A stretch of 64,000 nt of DNA from the NCBI GenBank assembly GCA_900767875.1, contig CAAGAT010000017.1, positions 3,395 through 67,394 of the forward strand, written 5' to 3'. The notes below the pieces were generated by a model. It searched no databases. It saw only the letters and a program-made list of their open reading frames with translations, and had not been told where the DNA came from. Numbering within the stretch: position 1 is the stretch's first letter; every line of letters starts with the position of its first letter. Below, piece by piece: positions 8,875-17,844 of this stretch. Origin of the DNA: an uncultured Sutterella sp. GTDB taxonomy: Bacteria; Pseudomonadota; Gammaproteobacteria; Burkholderiales; Burkholderiaceae_F. Both the position numbers and the translations under genes were made by a program.

Positions 8875-11800
8875 ATGCAAAACGAAAACCGCAGCCAGAC
8901 CGCCGACCAGCCCCCTGACGGCGGCATGCGCATTCGCGAAATTCCGTACAACTACACCTCGTTTTCCGATCGGGAAATCGTGCACCGTCTCTTGGGCAAA
9001 GAAGCCGCCGTCATCCTCGACGAGCTCCGAAGCGAGCGGCGCACCGGCCGCAGCGCCCGCATGCTCTTTGAGGTGCTCGGCGACATCTGGGTGGTCAACC
9101 GCAACCCCTACGTGCAGGAAGACCTCCTCAACGACGCCTCGCGCCGCAAGCTTCTGATCGAAGCGCTCGAGCACCGTCTGCGCGAGATGGACAAGCGCCG
9201 CGACCCCTCGGCCGTCGAGCGCGACGAAAAGGTCCAGCGCCTGATGGCCGCCGCCTACAAGGCCGTGCGCAAGTTCGAGGCGGGCTTTGAGCGCATCAAG
9301 ACGCTGCGCGCCCGCTTCAAAAAGGCCCTCAAGGCCTGCACCAACGAGGACAACATCCGCTTTGATCCGTTTATGCGCGCCGCGCACGTCACCGACGCCA
9401 CGGACCTGCGTATCGAATATCCGTTCGTGGTCCTGACGCCCGACAGCGAGCGTGAAATTCCCGCCCTCGTGCGCACCTGCATCGAACTCGGGCTGGTGAT
9501 CATTCCGCGCGGCGGCGGCACGGGCTACACGGGCGGCGCCGTTCCGATGTCGGAAATGAGCGCGGTCATCAACACGGAAAAGCTCGACTTCATCAGCCGC
9601 TCGCACCTCGTGCATCTGCCCGAGTGCACGCTCGGCCAGGTGCCCGTGATCGACACGGGCAGCGGCGCCGTCACGCGGCGCGTTACCGAAGCGGCCGCCG
9701 AAGACGACTACATCTTCTCGGTGGACCCTGCCAGTGCCGACAGCTCGACCGTGGGCGGCAACATCGCCGAAAACTCGGGCGGCAAGAAGGCCGTGCTCTG
9801 GGGCACGGCCGTCGACAACATCGCCAGCTACCGCCTGGTGACGGCCGACGGCAACTGGCTGGAGGTCGAGCGCCTGGCGCACACCTACGAAAAGATTGAC
9901 CCGGCCGCCGACGTGCGCTGGCGCATCACCGTCAAGGACGGCCGCACGAGCGACCCGGAAAAGGCCCGCATTCTGAGCACCCGCGAGCTCGTCACCCCGG
10001 GCAGCATCTTCCGTCGCAAGGGCCTCGGTAAAGACGTCACCAACAAGTTCCTCGGCGGTCTGCCCGCCGTGCAAAAGGAAGGCACCGACGGCATCATCAC
10101 CTCGGCGCGCTGGATTTTGCACAAGATGCCGCCTCTGACCTACACGGTCTGTCTGGAGTTTTTCGGCGCGGCCACCCTCGCGGGCAAGGCCATTTTGGAA
10201 ATCTCCAACCTGATGGGCAAGGGCTACAAGGGCTGCATGCTCGCCGGCCTCGAGCACCTGGACGATCGGTATCTGAAAGCCGTCAACTACCCGGTCAAGA
10301 GCAAGCGCGGCGCCTATCCCAAGATGGTCATCGTCGGCGACATCGTCGGCAGCGATCAGGCCGCCCTGGAAGAGGCCGTGGCGCGTGTGGTGGAAATCTG
10401 CACCAAGGTCAACGGCGAAGGCTTTGTGGCCAAAACGCCCGAAGGGCGCTTTACCTTCTGGCACGAGCGCAGCAAGACGGCGGCCATCAGCGCGCACACC
10501 AACGCCTTCAAACTCAACGAGGACGTGGTCATTCCGCTCGACAAGATCGGCGAATACACGCTCGGCTGCGAGACGTTCAACATCGAGTGCTCGATCGACA
10601 ACAAGCTCGAGATGCTCGACGCGCTCGAAACCTATCTGAACGGCTACATTTCCCTGGGCAAGCCCACGCTGACGGCGGGCGTTCCCAAAGAGATGCTGCT
10701 CGAGCACACCGTGCCGCCCGCCCTGGAGCTCATCAAAACCGTGCGGGCGCGCTGGTCGTTCCTGCGCCACAACTTCTCGGCCGTCGTGGGCGACAACCTC
10801 GAAACCCTCGAAAACCTCGGCGTCTCCCTGTCGGCCGCCCTGTGGCGCAAGTACCGCAGCAAGACGGTCTTTGACCTCATCTACGATCGCACGGTGCGCG
10901 TATCGTGGAAAAAGGAAGTGCGTGCCGAGCTCTTTGCGATCTTCCCGGGCGACGCCTTTGAAAAGGTGCGCGCCGAAATCGACGCCATTCACGCCCGCGT
11001 GCTGCGCGGCCGCGTCTTCATCGCCCTGCACATGCATGCGGGCGACGGCAACGTGCACACCAACATTCCGCTCAATTCGGACAACCGCGCGATGATGCAA
11101 AAGGGCGTCGAGGCGGTGCGCCGCGTCATGGCCCTGGCCAAGTCGCTCGGCGGCGTGATCAGCGGCGAGCACGGCATCGGTCTGACCAAGATCGAGTTCC
11201 TAGACGACGAGGTGCTCAAGCCCTACACCGAGTACGTGCATCAGGCCGACCCGCAGCGGCACTTCAACCGTGGCAAGCTCTCCAAGGACATCAATCCGCA
11301 GACGCTGTACACGCCGAGCTTTAACCTGCTCGGGGCCGAGTCGCTCATCATGCAGCAGACGCAGGTCAAGGCCATCAGCGACGCGATCAAGAACTGTCTG
11401 CGCTGCGGCAAGTGCAAGTCCAAGTGCTCGACCCACGTGCCGCGCGCCAGTCTCTTGTACTCGCCGCGCAACAAGATCATCTCCACTTCTCTTTTGATTG
11501 AGGCGGTGCTCTACGAAAACCAGACCCGCCGCGGTCTTTCGAACCAGCACATCAAGGCGCTCGAGGATCTGTCGGATCACTGCACGCTGTGCATGAAGTG
11601 CATGGCGCCGTGCCCGGTCAAGATCAACTTCGGCGAAGTGACGATCATGCTGCGCGCCCTTTTGGAGCGCACGGGCAAGACGACGACGCCCCCGGCCAAG
11701 CTCGCGGGCATGAAGTTCCTCGAACTCACCAACCCGCGCGCCGTCGAATGGGCCCGCAAGGGGCTGGTCAACCTCGGCTTTAGGGCCGAGCGTCTCGCCA

Positions 11801-12801
11801 GTGACATCCTCGCGCCCGCGGCCCGCTCGCAGATGACCCGTCCGACGCACACGATCGGTCGTCCGGGGGTGGTCGAGCAGACCATCACCCTTGTGAACCG
11901 CAAGCTGCCCAAGCCGCGCATGCCCAAGACGATGCGCGCCGTGCTGGGTCTGACGGATCCGGCCTTTGCGCCGATCATCCGCAAGCCCACGGCCAAGGAT
12001 GCGCCCGCGGTTTTTTACTTCCCGGGCTGCGGCAACGAGCGGCTCTTTTCCGAAGTGTCGATGGCCGTGATGGCGCTGCTGTACGACGCGGGCGTGCAGA
12101 CCGTTTTGCCGCCCAAGTTCCTGTGCTGCGGCTACCCGCAGCGCAGCGCCGGTCAAATCGCCAAGGCCGACTCGATCGTCACGGACAACCGCGTGCTTTT
12201 CCACCGCCTGGCCAACACGCTCAACTACCTGGACATCAAGACGGTGCTGATTTCCTGCGGCACGTGCCTCAAGCAGCTCAAGGACTATCACTTCGAGGAA
12301 ATCTTCCCGGGGTGCCGTCTGATGGACGTGCACGAGTACCTGCACGAAAAGGGCATCACCGTCACGGGCGACGAGAACACGCGCTACATGTACCACGATC
12401 CCTGCCACACGCCCCTGGCGGCGCCCTCGCCCGTCAAGGTCGTCAACGACATCATCAAGCCCTCGGACGGCAGTTCCGTGCTGTTGACCGAGTCGTGCTG
12501 CGGTGAGGCGGGCACGTTCGCGGTCTCGCGTCCGGACATCGCCACGCAGGTGCGCTTTAAGAAGGAGGAGAACGTTCTGAAGGTCAAAAACGCCCTGTGC
12601 GCGCAGCGCGACCGCAGCGCCGTCAAGATTCTGACGACCTGCCCGGCCTGTCTGCAGGGCATGAGCCGTTATTCGGAATCGACCGGGACGCAGACCGAGT
12701 TCCTCGCCGTCGAAATGGCCAAGTTGCGTTTGGGCGGCAACTGGCTCAACGACTTCGTCAAGGAAGTCTCGGGCGAGGGCATGGAAAAAGTTCTCGTATA
12801 A
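8875..12801 (+). CDS. Giant FAD-linked oxidase/4Fe-4S/CCG-domain oxidoreductase (DUF3683 type)
   Basis: This 1308-residue protein fuses parts of the glycolate/D-lactate dehydrogenase type. An N-terminal DUF3683-like region (IPYNYTSFSDREIVHRLLG) is followed by an FAD-binding PCMH domain (PRGGGTGYTGGAVP near residue 212), the FAD-oxidase C domain (HMHAGDGNVHTNIP, SGEHGIGLTK), two ferredoxin-like clusters (CLRCGKCKSKC near 841 and CTLCMKCMAPC near 903) and two CCG domains (FPGCGNERLF...CCGYPQ; HDPCHTP...CCGEAGTFAVSRP). Similar fused proteins occur in Burkholderiales; the substrate is not known to me, and a 2-hydroxyacid is likely. ATG at 8809 would add 22 residues. I prefer 8875 because family-like sequence begins soon after it. 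A TATACAAT at 8778-8785 may be the -10 element. Confidence 0.87.
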   Translation: MQNENRSQTADQPPDGGMRIREIPYNYTSFSDREIVHRLLGKEAAVILDELRSERRTGRSARMLFEVLGDIWVVNRNPYVQEDLLNDASRRKLLIEALEHRLREMDKRRDPSAVERDEKVQRLMAAAYKAVRKFEAGFERIKTLRARFKKALKACTNEDNIRFDPFMRAAHVTDATDLRIEYPFVVLTPDSEREIPALVRTCIELGLVIIPRGGGTGYTGGAVPMSEMSAVINTEKLDFISRSHLVHLPECTLGQVPVIDTGSGAVTRRVTEAAAEDDYIFSVDPASADSSTVGGNIAENSGGKKAVLWGTAVDNIASYRLVTADGNWLEVERLAHTYEKIDPAADVRWRITVKDGRTSDPEKARILSTRELVTPGSIFRRKGLGKDVTNKFLGGLPAVQKEGTDGIITSARWILHKMPPLTYTVCLEFFGAATLAGKAILEISNLMGKGYKGCMLAGLEHLDDRYLKAVNYPVKSKRGAYPKMVIVGDIVGSDQAALEEAVARVVEICTKVNGEGFVAKTPEGRFTFWHERSKTAAISAHTNAFKLNEDVVIPLDKIGEYTLGCETFNIECSIDNKLEMLDALETYLNGYISLGKPTLTAGVPKEMLLEHTVPPALELIKTVRARWSFLRHNFSAVVGDNLETLENLGVSLSAALWRKYRSKTVFDLIYDRTVRVSWKKEVRAELFAIFPGDAFEKVRAEIDAIHARVLRGRVFIALHMHAGDGNVHTNIPLNSDNRAMMQKGVEAVRRVMALAKSLGGVISGEHGIGLTKIEFLDDEVLKPYTEYVHQADPQRHFNRGKLSKDINPQTLYTPSFNLLGAESLIMQQTQVKAISDAIKNCLRCGKCKSKCSTHVPRASLLYSPRNKIISTSLLIEAVLYENQTRRGLSNQHIKALEDLSDHCTLCMKCMAPCPVKINFGEVTIMLRALLERTGKTTTPPAKLAGMKFLELTNPRAVEWARKGLVNLGFRAERLASDILAPAARSQMTRPTHTIGRPGVVEQTITLVNRKLPKPRMPKTMRAVLGLTDPAFAPIIRKPTAKDAPAVFYFPGCGNERLFSEVSMAVMALLYDAGVQTVLPPKFLCCGYPQRSAGQIAKADSIVTDNRVLFHRLANTLNYLDIKTVLISCGTCLKQLKDYHFEEIFPGCRLMDVHEYLHEKGITVTGDENTRYMYHDPCHTPLAAPSPVKVVNDIIKPSDGSSVLLTESCCGEAGTFAVSRPDIATQVRFKKEENVLKVKNALCAQRDRSAVKILTTCPACLQGMSRYSESTGTQTEFLAVEMAKLRLGGNWLNDFVKEVSGEGMEKVLV

Positions 12802-12840
12802 TTCCGCTCCTTTTTTGATTAGGGTTCACCCTCAACGCTT

Positions 12841-13278
12841 ATGACAGTCAATTGTCCCCTCTGCAACCCCGTCGGCGAGCGCGTGATCTGGCGCGGCAGT
12901 CTCGTACGCGTGATCGACGCCTCCGATGAGGATCTGCCCGGTTTCGTGCGCGTGATCGTCAAGCGCCACGCCGCCGAAATGACGGATCTGACCTCGGAAG
13001 AAAGCGACATGGTTCGCAAGGCCGTGCGCCTGTGCGAAGTGTGCATGCTCGAGACGATGCATCCGGACAAGATCAACCTGGCGAGCCTTGGCAACATGGT
13101 GCCGCACGTGCACTGGCATGTCATCGCGCGCTTTAAGGACGACGCCTTCTTTCCGGATTCGATCTGGTCGCCGAGGCGCCGCAACTGTCCGCCCGAGGTG
13201 CTCGAAAAGCGCCGAGAGCAGGCGCGGGTGATGCTCGAAAAACTGCCTTCGCTTTTGGCTTCGCTCGAAAGCGAATAA
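12841..13278 (+). CDS. HIT family protein (nucleotide hydrolase/transferase)
   Basis: The 145-residue product carries the histidine triad H89-x-H91-x-H93 (MVPHVHWHVIARF), which marks HIT nucleotide hydrolases and transferases. The N-terminal CPLC pair (Cys5, Cys8) resembles a structural motif seen in some members. It starts 39 bases after the large oxidoreductase and ends before a strong terminator, so the two are probably co-transcribed. The specific substrate cannot be assigned. Confidence 0.9.
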   Translation: MTVNCPLCNPVGERVIWRGSLVRVIDASDEDLPGFVRVIVKRHAAEMTDLTSEESDMVRKAVRLCEVCMLETMHPDKINLASLGNMVPHVHWHVIARFKDDAFFPDSIWSPRRRNCPPEVLEKRREQARVMLEKLPSLLASLESE

Positions 13279-13286
13279 GGCACACA

Positions 13287-13323
13287 CGAAGACGGCTCGG
13301 AATTTTCCGAGCCGTCTTCGTTT
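13287..13323 (+). terminator. Strong hairpin terminator after the HIT gene
   Basis: A perfect 14-bp stem (13287-13300 with 13307-13320, CGAAGACGGCTCGG arm) is followed by only TTT on the plus strand. It separates convergent transcription units and could serve both strands. Confidence 0.8.
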
Positions 13324-13340
13324 GGGGGGCAATCAAAGCC

Positions 13341-14003
13341 TCAGGGCATGTCCGAGCAGGCGCGCACGCTCGTGCCCTTCCAGCGCTTTTGGGCGGCCTC
13401 AAGCTTGGGGCGCTTGTCTTCGGTGATGCCCTGCAAAAGCAGATCGACCTGATCGGTGAGCTCGCCGCGGAGGTTGGTGACCCGCAGACCCTGCACGTCG
13501 GGACTCTTGTCGCTTTGGATCCAACCGAGCGCCTGCTCGCGCGTCTCAAAGGCCTGCACCTCCACCCCGAAGGACAGACCCCCGCGCAAAATGGGTCGCA
13601 CGTGACGATAGCCCTGCTGACGGAACTGTTTGACGAAAGCCTTGACGGCCACATCGTTGTCGTAGGGGCCCAGATACACAATCCAGCGCTCGGGCAAAAA
13701 GCGATCGACGATGTGCGCGGGCTCGGTCAGGCCGCTGCGGCGCAGCGTTTTTTGCGCCGCTGCGATCTGCCGCGCGTTAAAGGGGCCCCAGACAAAGCAG
13801 TCGCTCGGGCCGCTACGGCCGCTGATCAGCGCTTGCCGGTCCCGCTTTCGCGCCTCAAAGGCCTCGCGCACGATGTCGGGTACGCGCGCATCGAGCTTGA
13901 CCGCCGAGGCCACATCCGAGACGGGGCCGTTGGTTTGGTCAAACCAACACCACAGCGCGGCCGCCAGTGCCAGCAGCAGGACGGTATTAATGACGTAGCG
14001 CAC
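13341..14003 (-). CDS. Membrane-anchored SPOR-like domain protein
   Basis: The 220-residue product has one N-terminal hydrophobic anchor (residues about 4-20, IN orientation not determinable) and a region FLPERWIVYLGPYDNDVAVKAFVKQFRQQG that resembles a SPOR-type glycan-binding domain. Genes of this kind commonly follow birA-coaX in Burkholderiales. The start is a GTG one base after the coaX stop, so coupling to coaX is likely. Function beyond probable cell-envelope localisation is unknown. Confidence 0.7.
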   Translation of the reverse strand: MRYVINTVLLLALAAALWCWFDQTNGPVSDVASAVKLDARVPDIVREAFEARKRDRQALISGRSGPSDCFVWGPFNARQIAAAQKTLRRSGLTEPAHIVDRFLPERWIVYLGPYDNDVAVKAFVKQFRQQGYRHVRPILRGGLSFGVEVQAFETREQALGWIQSDKSPDVQGLRVTNLRGELTDQVDLLLQGITEDKRPKLEAAQKRWKGTSVRACSDMP

Positions 14004-14004
14004 G

Positions 14005-14772
14005 TCAGACCGCCTTGGCGCGCATCGCCAGACCGCGCAGCACGAGGTTGTGCTTGATCACGGCCTGCGGATATTCCTGCATGATGTAGGGGGCGAAAAG
14101 CGGCGCGGCGCCGCCCGCAAACAAGAGGCACGGATCGTCAAAGCCCAGGCGCCGCAGACTGCTCAGCGACCGATCCACGATGCCAAAGTGCGCCTCCAAA
14201 ACGGCCGTGGTGATCGCGTCGGCCGTGTTGGTCGGAAAGTCGGCTTTGACGCCGATGCGACCCGGCCGGCAGCGAGTTTTGGTGAGCAACGCCTCGCTCA
14301 TCATCGAGGGGCCGGGCAGAATGCGCCCGCCGATGAAGGCCTGCGTGTTGTCGCCTTCGGGCACAAGCACGTCGGCCGTCGTGGCCGTGCCGATGTGCAC
14401 GACCAGAATCGGGCGGCCCGGGTAAAGCGAGGCGGCGCCGATGACGGCGTGCCAGCGGTCGCTGCCGAGCTGCTCGTAGTTGTCGTACTTGTTGACGATC
14501 GTCAGCTGCGGGCTGCGAAAGATGCGCTCGGAGTGCAGCCAGTCCCACTTGATGCCGTGGGCATTAAAGAGCCGGGTGATGTTGAAGGCGAATTTTTCGC
14601 TTGACACCATGCAGCCGACCACGCGTTCGGGCTTGAGATTGAGCCAGCGGTGCAGCAGCTCGTCGGGCACGACGTCATTGCCGCAGTGCACGTAGGCGTG
14701 CGGCTCCTCCGGTTTGTCGAACGTCGCCCATTTGAGCGCCGTGTTGCCCAGATCCAAAAGCAAAGCGGTCAC
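14005..14772 (-). CDS. coaX: Type III pantothenate kinase
   Basis: CoaX phosphorylates pantothenate, the first step of coenzyme A synthesis; type III enzymes are not feedback-inhibited by CoA. The actin-like fold motifs are visible: LLLDLGNTALKWA (phosphate 1), GSDRWHAVIGA, and VVHIGTATTADVL with the catalytic-type Asp. Length (255 residues) is normal. The start is GTG, nine bases after the birA stop, consistent with the common birA-coaX pair. Confidence 0.95.
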   Translation of the reverse strand: MTALLLDLGNTALKWATFDKPEEPHAYVHCGNDVVPDELLHRWLNLKPERVVGCMVSSEKFAFNITRLFNAHGIKWDWLHSERIFRSPQLTIVNKYDNYEQLGSDRWHAVIGAASLYPGRPILVVHIGTATTADVLVPEGDNTQAFIGGRILPGPSMMSEALLTKTRCRPGRIGVKADFPTNTADAITTAVLEAHFGIVDRSLSSLRRLGFDDPCLLFAGGAAPLFAPYIMQEYPQAVIKHNLVLRGLAMRAKAV

Positions 14773-14781
14773 GATTTTTCT

Positions 14782-15594
14782 CTATTCGTTGTCGAGCGGC
14801 CGAACGCGCGCGTCCGTCAGGCGATGCACGCGGCCCTCGTCGTCCTCGAGCAGCAGCTCGCCGTGCGCGGCCAGCCCCACGGTCCGGCCCGTCAGACTTG
14901 CTCCTACGGGCAGCTGCGCCCGCACGCGTTGGCCGGCAAAGGCATCGAGCGTGGGCCAGAGAGCGCGCACCGCGTCAACGGACGCGGCCGAAAAGTCGCG
15001 GCAGGCCTTTTCGATGGCCAACGCCAGGGAGGCGGCCACGTCCCGGCGCAACGCCCGAACGTCGGCCGCCGGCGGCAGCTTCTCAAAGAGCGCGGCGGGC
15101 GCAACGTCAGTCGTTGCCGGCCCGGCCGAGCCCAGATCAATATTAACGCCGATCCCCGCCACGGCATGCACGCGTCTCGCGCGGCTTTTGACGAGCTCGC
15201 ACAAAAGACCCGCGGCTTTGCCCCCGCCGATCCACACGTCGTTGGGCCACTTTAGGCGCGCGGCGGCATTGCGCTTTTGCAGCTGCTGCACGCAGGCCGC
15301 TCCGATCACAAGCGAGAGGGCGGAAAACTCCCTCACGCTCTCGGGCAGCGGCACGGCCACGGTCATCAGAACCGAGACGGCCGGATTGACCCACACGCGC
15401 CCGCGCGTGCCGCGCCCGGCGCTTTGCCGGTCGGCCACCAGCACGAGGCCGACGGTGTCGAAAGAGGCACGCACCATCGCCTTGGCGTCGTCGTTGGTGC
15501 TGCCGGTCTCTTCGAACCAGTGCGCCGTGAGCGCACTGCCCGCACGTTGCAGAATTTCTTGGAAAGAGCGGCTGTCGGAGCAATTACAATGCAT
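14782..15594 (-). CDS. birA: Biotin--[acetyl-CoA-carboxylase] ligase, no DNA-binding domain
   Basis: BirA activates biotin as biotinyl-5'-AMP and attaches it to the biotin carboxyl carrier protein. The biotin-binding loop GRGTRGRVWVNP and the KWPNDVWIGGGKAAGLLCEL motif are intact, followed by AGIGVNID. At 270 residues it starts directly with the catalytic domain and lacks the N-terminal winged helix of E. coli BirA, so it should not repress a biotin operon. It is the first gene of birA-coaX-SPOR. Confidence 0.95.
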   Translation of the reverse strand: MHCNCSDSRSFQEILQRAGSALTAHWFEETGSTNDDAKAMVRASFDTVGLVLVADRQSAGRGTRGRVWVNPAVSVLMTVAVPLPESVREFSALSLVIGAACVQQLQKRNAAARLKWPNDVWIGGGKAAGLLCELVKSRARRVHAVAGIGVNIDLGSAGPATTDVAPAALFEKLPPAADVRALRRDVAASLALAIEKACRDFSAASVDAVRALWPTLDAFAGQRVRAQLPVGASLTGRTVGLAAHGELLLEDDEGRVHRLTDARVRPLDNE

Positions 15595-15626
15595 GACTCA
15601 GGCTCTCAATTGGAGTTCTTTGAAAC

Positions 15627-16256
15627 ATGAGCAGAACGCATACTACACAAACGGCCGGCGAGGCCGGAATGATCGAACTCGACATCGACTTTCCCGATGT
15701 CTGCACCAAGGGCATCGCCTTTTTGGCCCATCCGATCACCACGCAGGGCGGCAGCAAGGATCACAAGGTCATCACCACGATGGCCAAGGCATTCGTCACC
15801 AACGGCTGGCTCGTCGTGCGTCCCAACTGCCGCGGCGCCGGCCGCAGCGAGGGCGAATACAACGCCGGTCCGGGCGAAGCGAGCGACTTTCTGCGCGTCA
15901 TCGACGCGGTCTTTGAAATGCGCGAAGTGGCCGAGGTGCTGCCCGCGGGCGGCCGCGCCGTCTTCGGGGGCTTTTCCTTCGGCACCTACGTCATGAGTCT
16001 GGCCGCGCAGGTGCGCAAGCCCGCCGCCATGCTGTACGCTGGGCCTGCCGTGCACAAGTTCGACATCGTGCACCCGGGGTGCCCGGCTTTCGTGGTGCAC
16101 GCGCAAAACGACGAGCTGGCGTCCCTGAATTCCGTGCTGGCCTGGGCCAACCTCAACAACCTCACCGTCGATGTGATTCCGGCAACCAATCACGTCTTTG
16201 CTAAGAAACTGCCGCAGCTGAGTCGGGTTTTCTCACAATTGGTTTCCCTCATCTGA
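15627..16256 (+). CDS. Small alpha/beta hydrolase (COG2945-like)
   Basis: The 209-residue protein has the alpha/beta-hydrolase nucleophile elbow GFSFGT (Ser117), an acid candidate Asp162 in HAQNDELA and His189 in ATNHVFAKK, giving a complete catalytic triad. RPNCRGAGRSEGEY matches the RGVGxSEG segment of the COG2945 group of predicted esterases. There is no signal peptide, so it is cytoplasmic. It is divergent from birA with a short 32-base spacer and precedes the PBP5-like gene by 24 bases. The substrate is unknown. Confidence 0.85.
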   Translation: MSRTHTTQTAGEAGMIELDIDFPDVCTKGIAFLAHPITTQGGSKDHKVITTMAKAFVTNGWLVVRPNCRGAGRSEGEYNAGPGEASDFLRVIDAVFEMREVAEVLPAGGRAVFGGFSFGTYVMSLAAQVRKPAAMLYAGPAVHKFDIVHPGCPAFVVHAQNDELASLNSVLAWANLNNLTVDVIPATNHVFAKKLPQLSRVFSQLVSLI

Positions 16257-16280
16257 AAGGCCGCCCGCTAAAATCGGCAC

Positions 16281-17510
16281 ATGCAAATTTTCCGCCGTTT
16301 TTTCATCGTTCTCGTCGGCTTTCTAAGCCTTGCCGCCGCCCCCGCCTACGCGGCGGGCAAGGATCCCGTTCTGACCTCCTCGGCGCAAGCCTGGGTGCTC
16401 GTGGACGGTGCCAGCGGCTTTGTGATGAGCGCGCGCGACAAGGACTTGGCCCTCAATCCGGGCGAGCTCGTGCATCTGATGACCATCTACACGGCGCTCG
16501 AAGCGGTCGGAACCGACAAAAAAGCCCTAACGGCCCCCGTGAGCATCCGTGCCGAGGACGTGGCCCGCTCCGAAGGCTCGCGGCGCCTGTATCTGGTGCC
16601 CGGTGAACCGCATCCCCTGCGCACCCTGCTGCAGGGCATCGCCGTGACGGGCGCCGAAGACGCGGTGCTGGCAGTGGCCGCCCATGTGGCGGGCGACGAG
16701 AAGGCCTTTGCCGCGCGCATGAACGAGACGGCCCGTAAACTGGCGCTGACGGACAGCGTTTTCTCCTCCCCGGCGGTGCACAAGGACAACCGCATGAGCG
16801 CGCACGATCTGGCGCGCCTGACGGTGGCCTTCGTCAAAGCCTATCCGCAGGCCTACCGCTGGTTCTCCCAGAAGGAATTTCACTTCACCACCCACAGCCT
16901 GCGCAGCCGCAATCTGCTGCTGTGGCGCGGCGAGGGCATCGGCGGCGTGATGAGCAGCACCGACACCGTCTCGATGGCGGGCAGCTGGCACCGTGACGCC
17001 GAAGAAACCCGCCTGCCGCGCGACGTGGTGGCGGTGGTGCTCGGCGGCAAGAGCGCCGAGCTGGTCACGTCCGATACGCAGTCGCTCCTACAGTACGGGC
17101 GTCTGGGCTTTGAAACCCTGCGGCTTTTCCCGGCCGACACGCTCGTCACCAAGGTCGACATCCTGATGGGCAACCGTGAAAAGCTCGAGGTGGGCACCGC
17201 CCGCGAAATCTGGGTGACCGTGCGCCGTCAGGACATCGTCACCCGTGGCCTGGGCGGATTTGCCATGCGGTTTGAGTACCTGTCGCCGGCCGTCGCCCCC
17301 GTCAAACAGGGCGACGTGGTCGGCACGCTGCACGTGGAGTTTCTCAATCACCCGGTGGAGGACTTTGATCTGGTGGCCATGCACGACGTGGGCCCGGGCA
17401 GTTTTCTGAGCCGCTTCGTCGACTCCGTGCGGCTTCGCATGAAGCCGGCCGAAGAACGGATGCAGCGCGCCGCCCCCGTCACGGCCGACGGGAAATCCAT
17501 CGAACCCTGA
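16281..17510 (+). CDS. PBP5/DacA-like protein lacking all catalytic motifs (predicted pseudoenzyme)
   Basis: The fold is clearly that of a D-alanyl-D-alanine carboxypeptidase: signal peptide (cleavage near AYAAG, residue about 24), a transpeptidase-like domain (VLVDGASGFVMSARDKDLALNP...), the PBP5 C-terminal beta domain (about 280-375) and a final amphipathic helix (GSFLSRFVDSVRLRMKP) for membrane association. The catalytic motifs are replaced: SxxK reads ELVH (Glu62, His65), SxN reads GAE (124-126) and KTG reads MSS (224-226). Flanking residues align well, so this is substitution, not a frameshift. The gene lies where dacA/dacC is found in related genomes, 13 bases before DUF493. It may bind or regulate peptidoglycan enzymes without catalysis; that is inference. 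Confidence 0.85.
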   Translation: MQIFRRFFIVLVGFLSLAAAPAYAAGKDPVLTSSAQAWVLVDGASGFVMSARDKDLALNPGELVHLMTIYTALEAVGTDKKALTAPVSIRAEDVARSEGSRRLYLVPGEPHPLRTLLQGIAVTGAEDAVLAVAAHVAGDEKAFAARMNETARKLALTDSVFSSPAVHKDNRMSAHDLARLTVAFVKAYPQAYRWFSQKEFHFTTHSLRSRNLLLWRGEGIGGVMSSTDTVSMAGSWHRDAEETRLPRDVVAVVLGGKSAELVTSDTQSLLQYGRLGFETLRLFPADTLVTKVDILMGNREKLEVGTAREIWVTVRRQDIVTRGLGGFAMRFEYLSPAVAPVKQGDVVGTLHVEFLNHPVEDFDLVAMHDVGPGSFLSRFVDSVRLRMKPAEERMQRAAPVTADGKSIEP

Positions 17511-17523
17511 CGAAGTTTTCACC

Positions 17524-17844
17524 ATGACGTCTTCTTCCAAACCCGAATCCGACCTGCACAAAACCGAAGAGCAGGTCGTCGAGGAGCAGGACTCGCTCAT
17601 CGAGTTTCCGTGCGACTTTCCCATCAAGGTGATGGGCGCCTCCGTGCCGCACTTTGCCGAGACGATCGGCGCGGCCGTCCGCGAGCTCGTGCCCGACTTT
17701 GATCCGGCCTCCATCACGGCCCGTCAGTCGGCCAAGAGCCGCTACACGGCCCTGACGGTCACCGTGCACGCCACCAACCGCGCGCAGCTCGACAGCATCT
17801 ATCTGATGCTCACCTCCCATCCGCTCGTCAAAATCGTTCTGTGA
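17524..17844 (+). CDS. DUF493 (YbeD-like) family protein
   Basis: The 106-residue protein has the DUF493 core SLIEFPCDFPIKVMGA...FAETIGAAVRELVP...RYTALTVTVHATNRAQLDSIY, which in YbeD folds like an ACT-type regulatory domain. The genes regularly lie between dacA/C and lipB, as here, and a role linked to lipoate metabolism has been suggested but not proven. The stop codon overlaps the lipB GTG start (GTGA). Confidence 0.9.
   Translation: MTSSSKPESDLHKTEEQVVEEQDSLIEFPCDFPIKVMGASVPHFAETIGAAVRELVPDFDPASITARQSAKSRYTALTVTVHATNRAQLDSIYLMLTSHPLVKIVL

Noticed and set aside
8722..11172. Very long antisense frame opposite the large FAD/Fe-S oxidoreductase
   Set aside because: Arises from the third-position GC bias of the real gene; composition is Arg/His/Val/Gly-rich with no domain.
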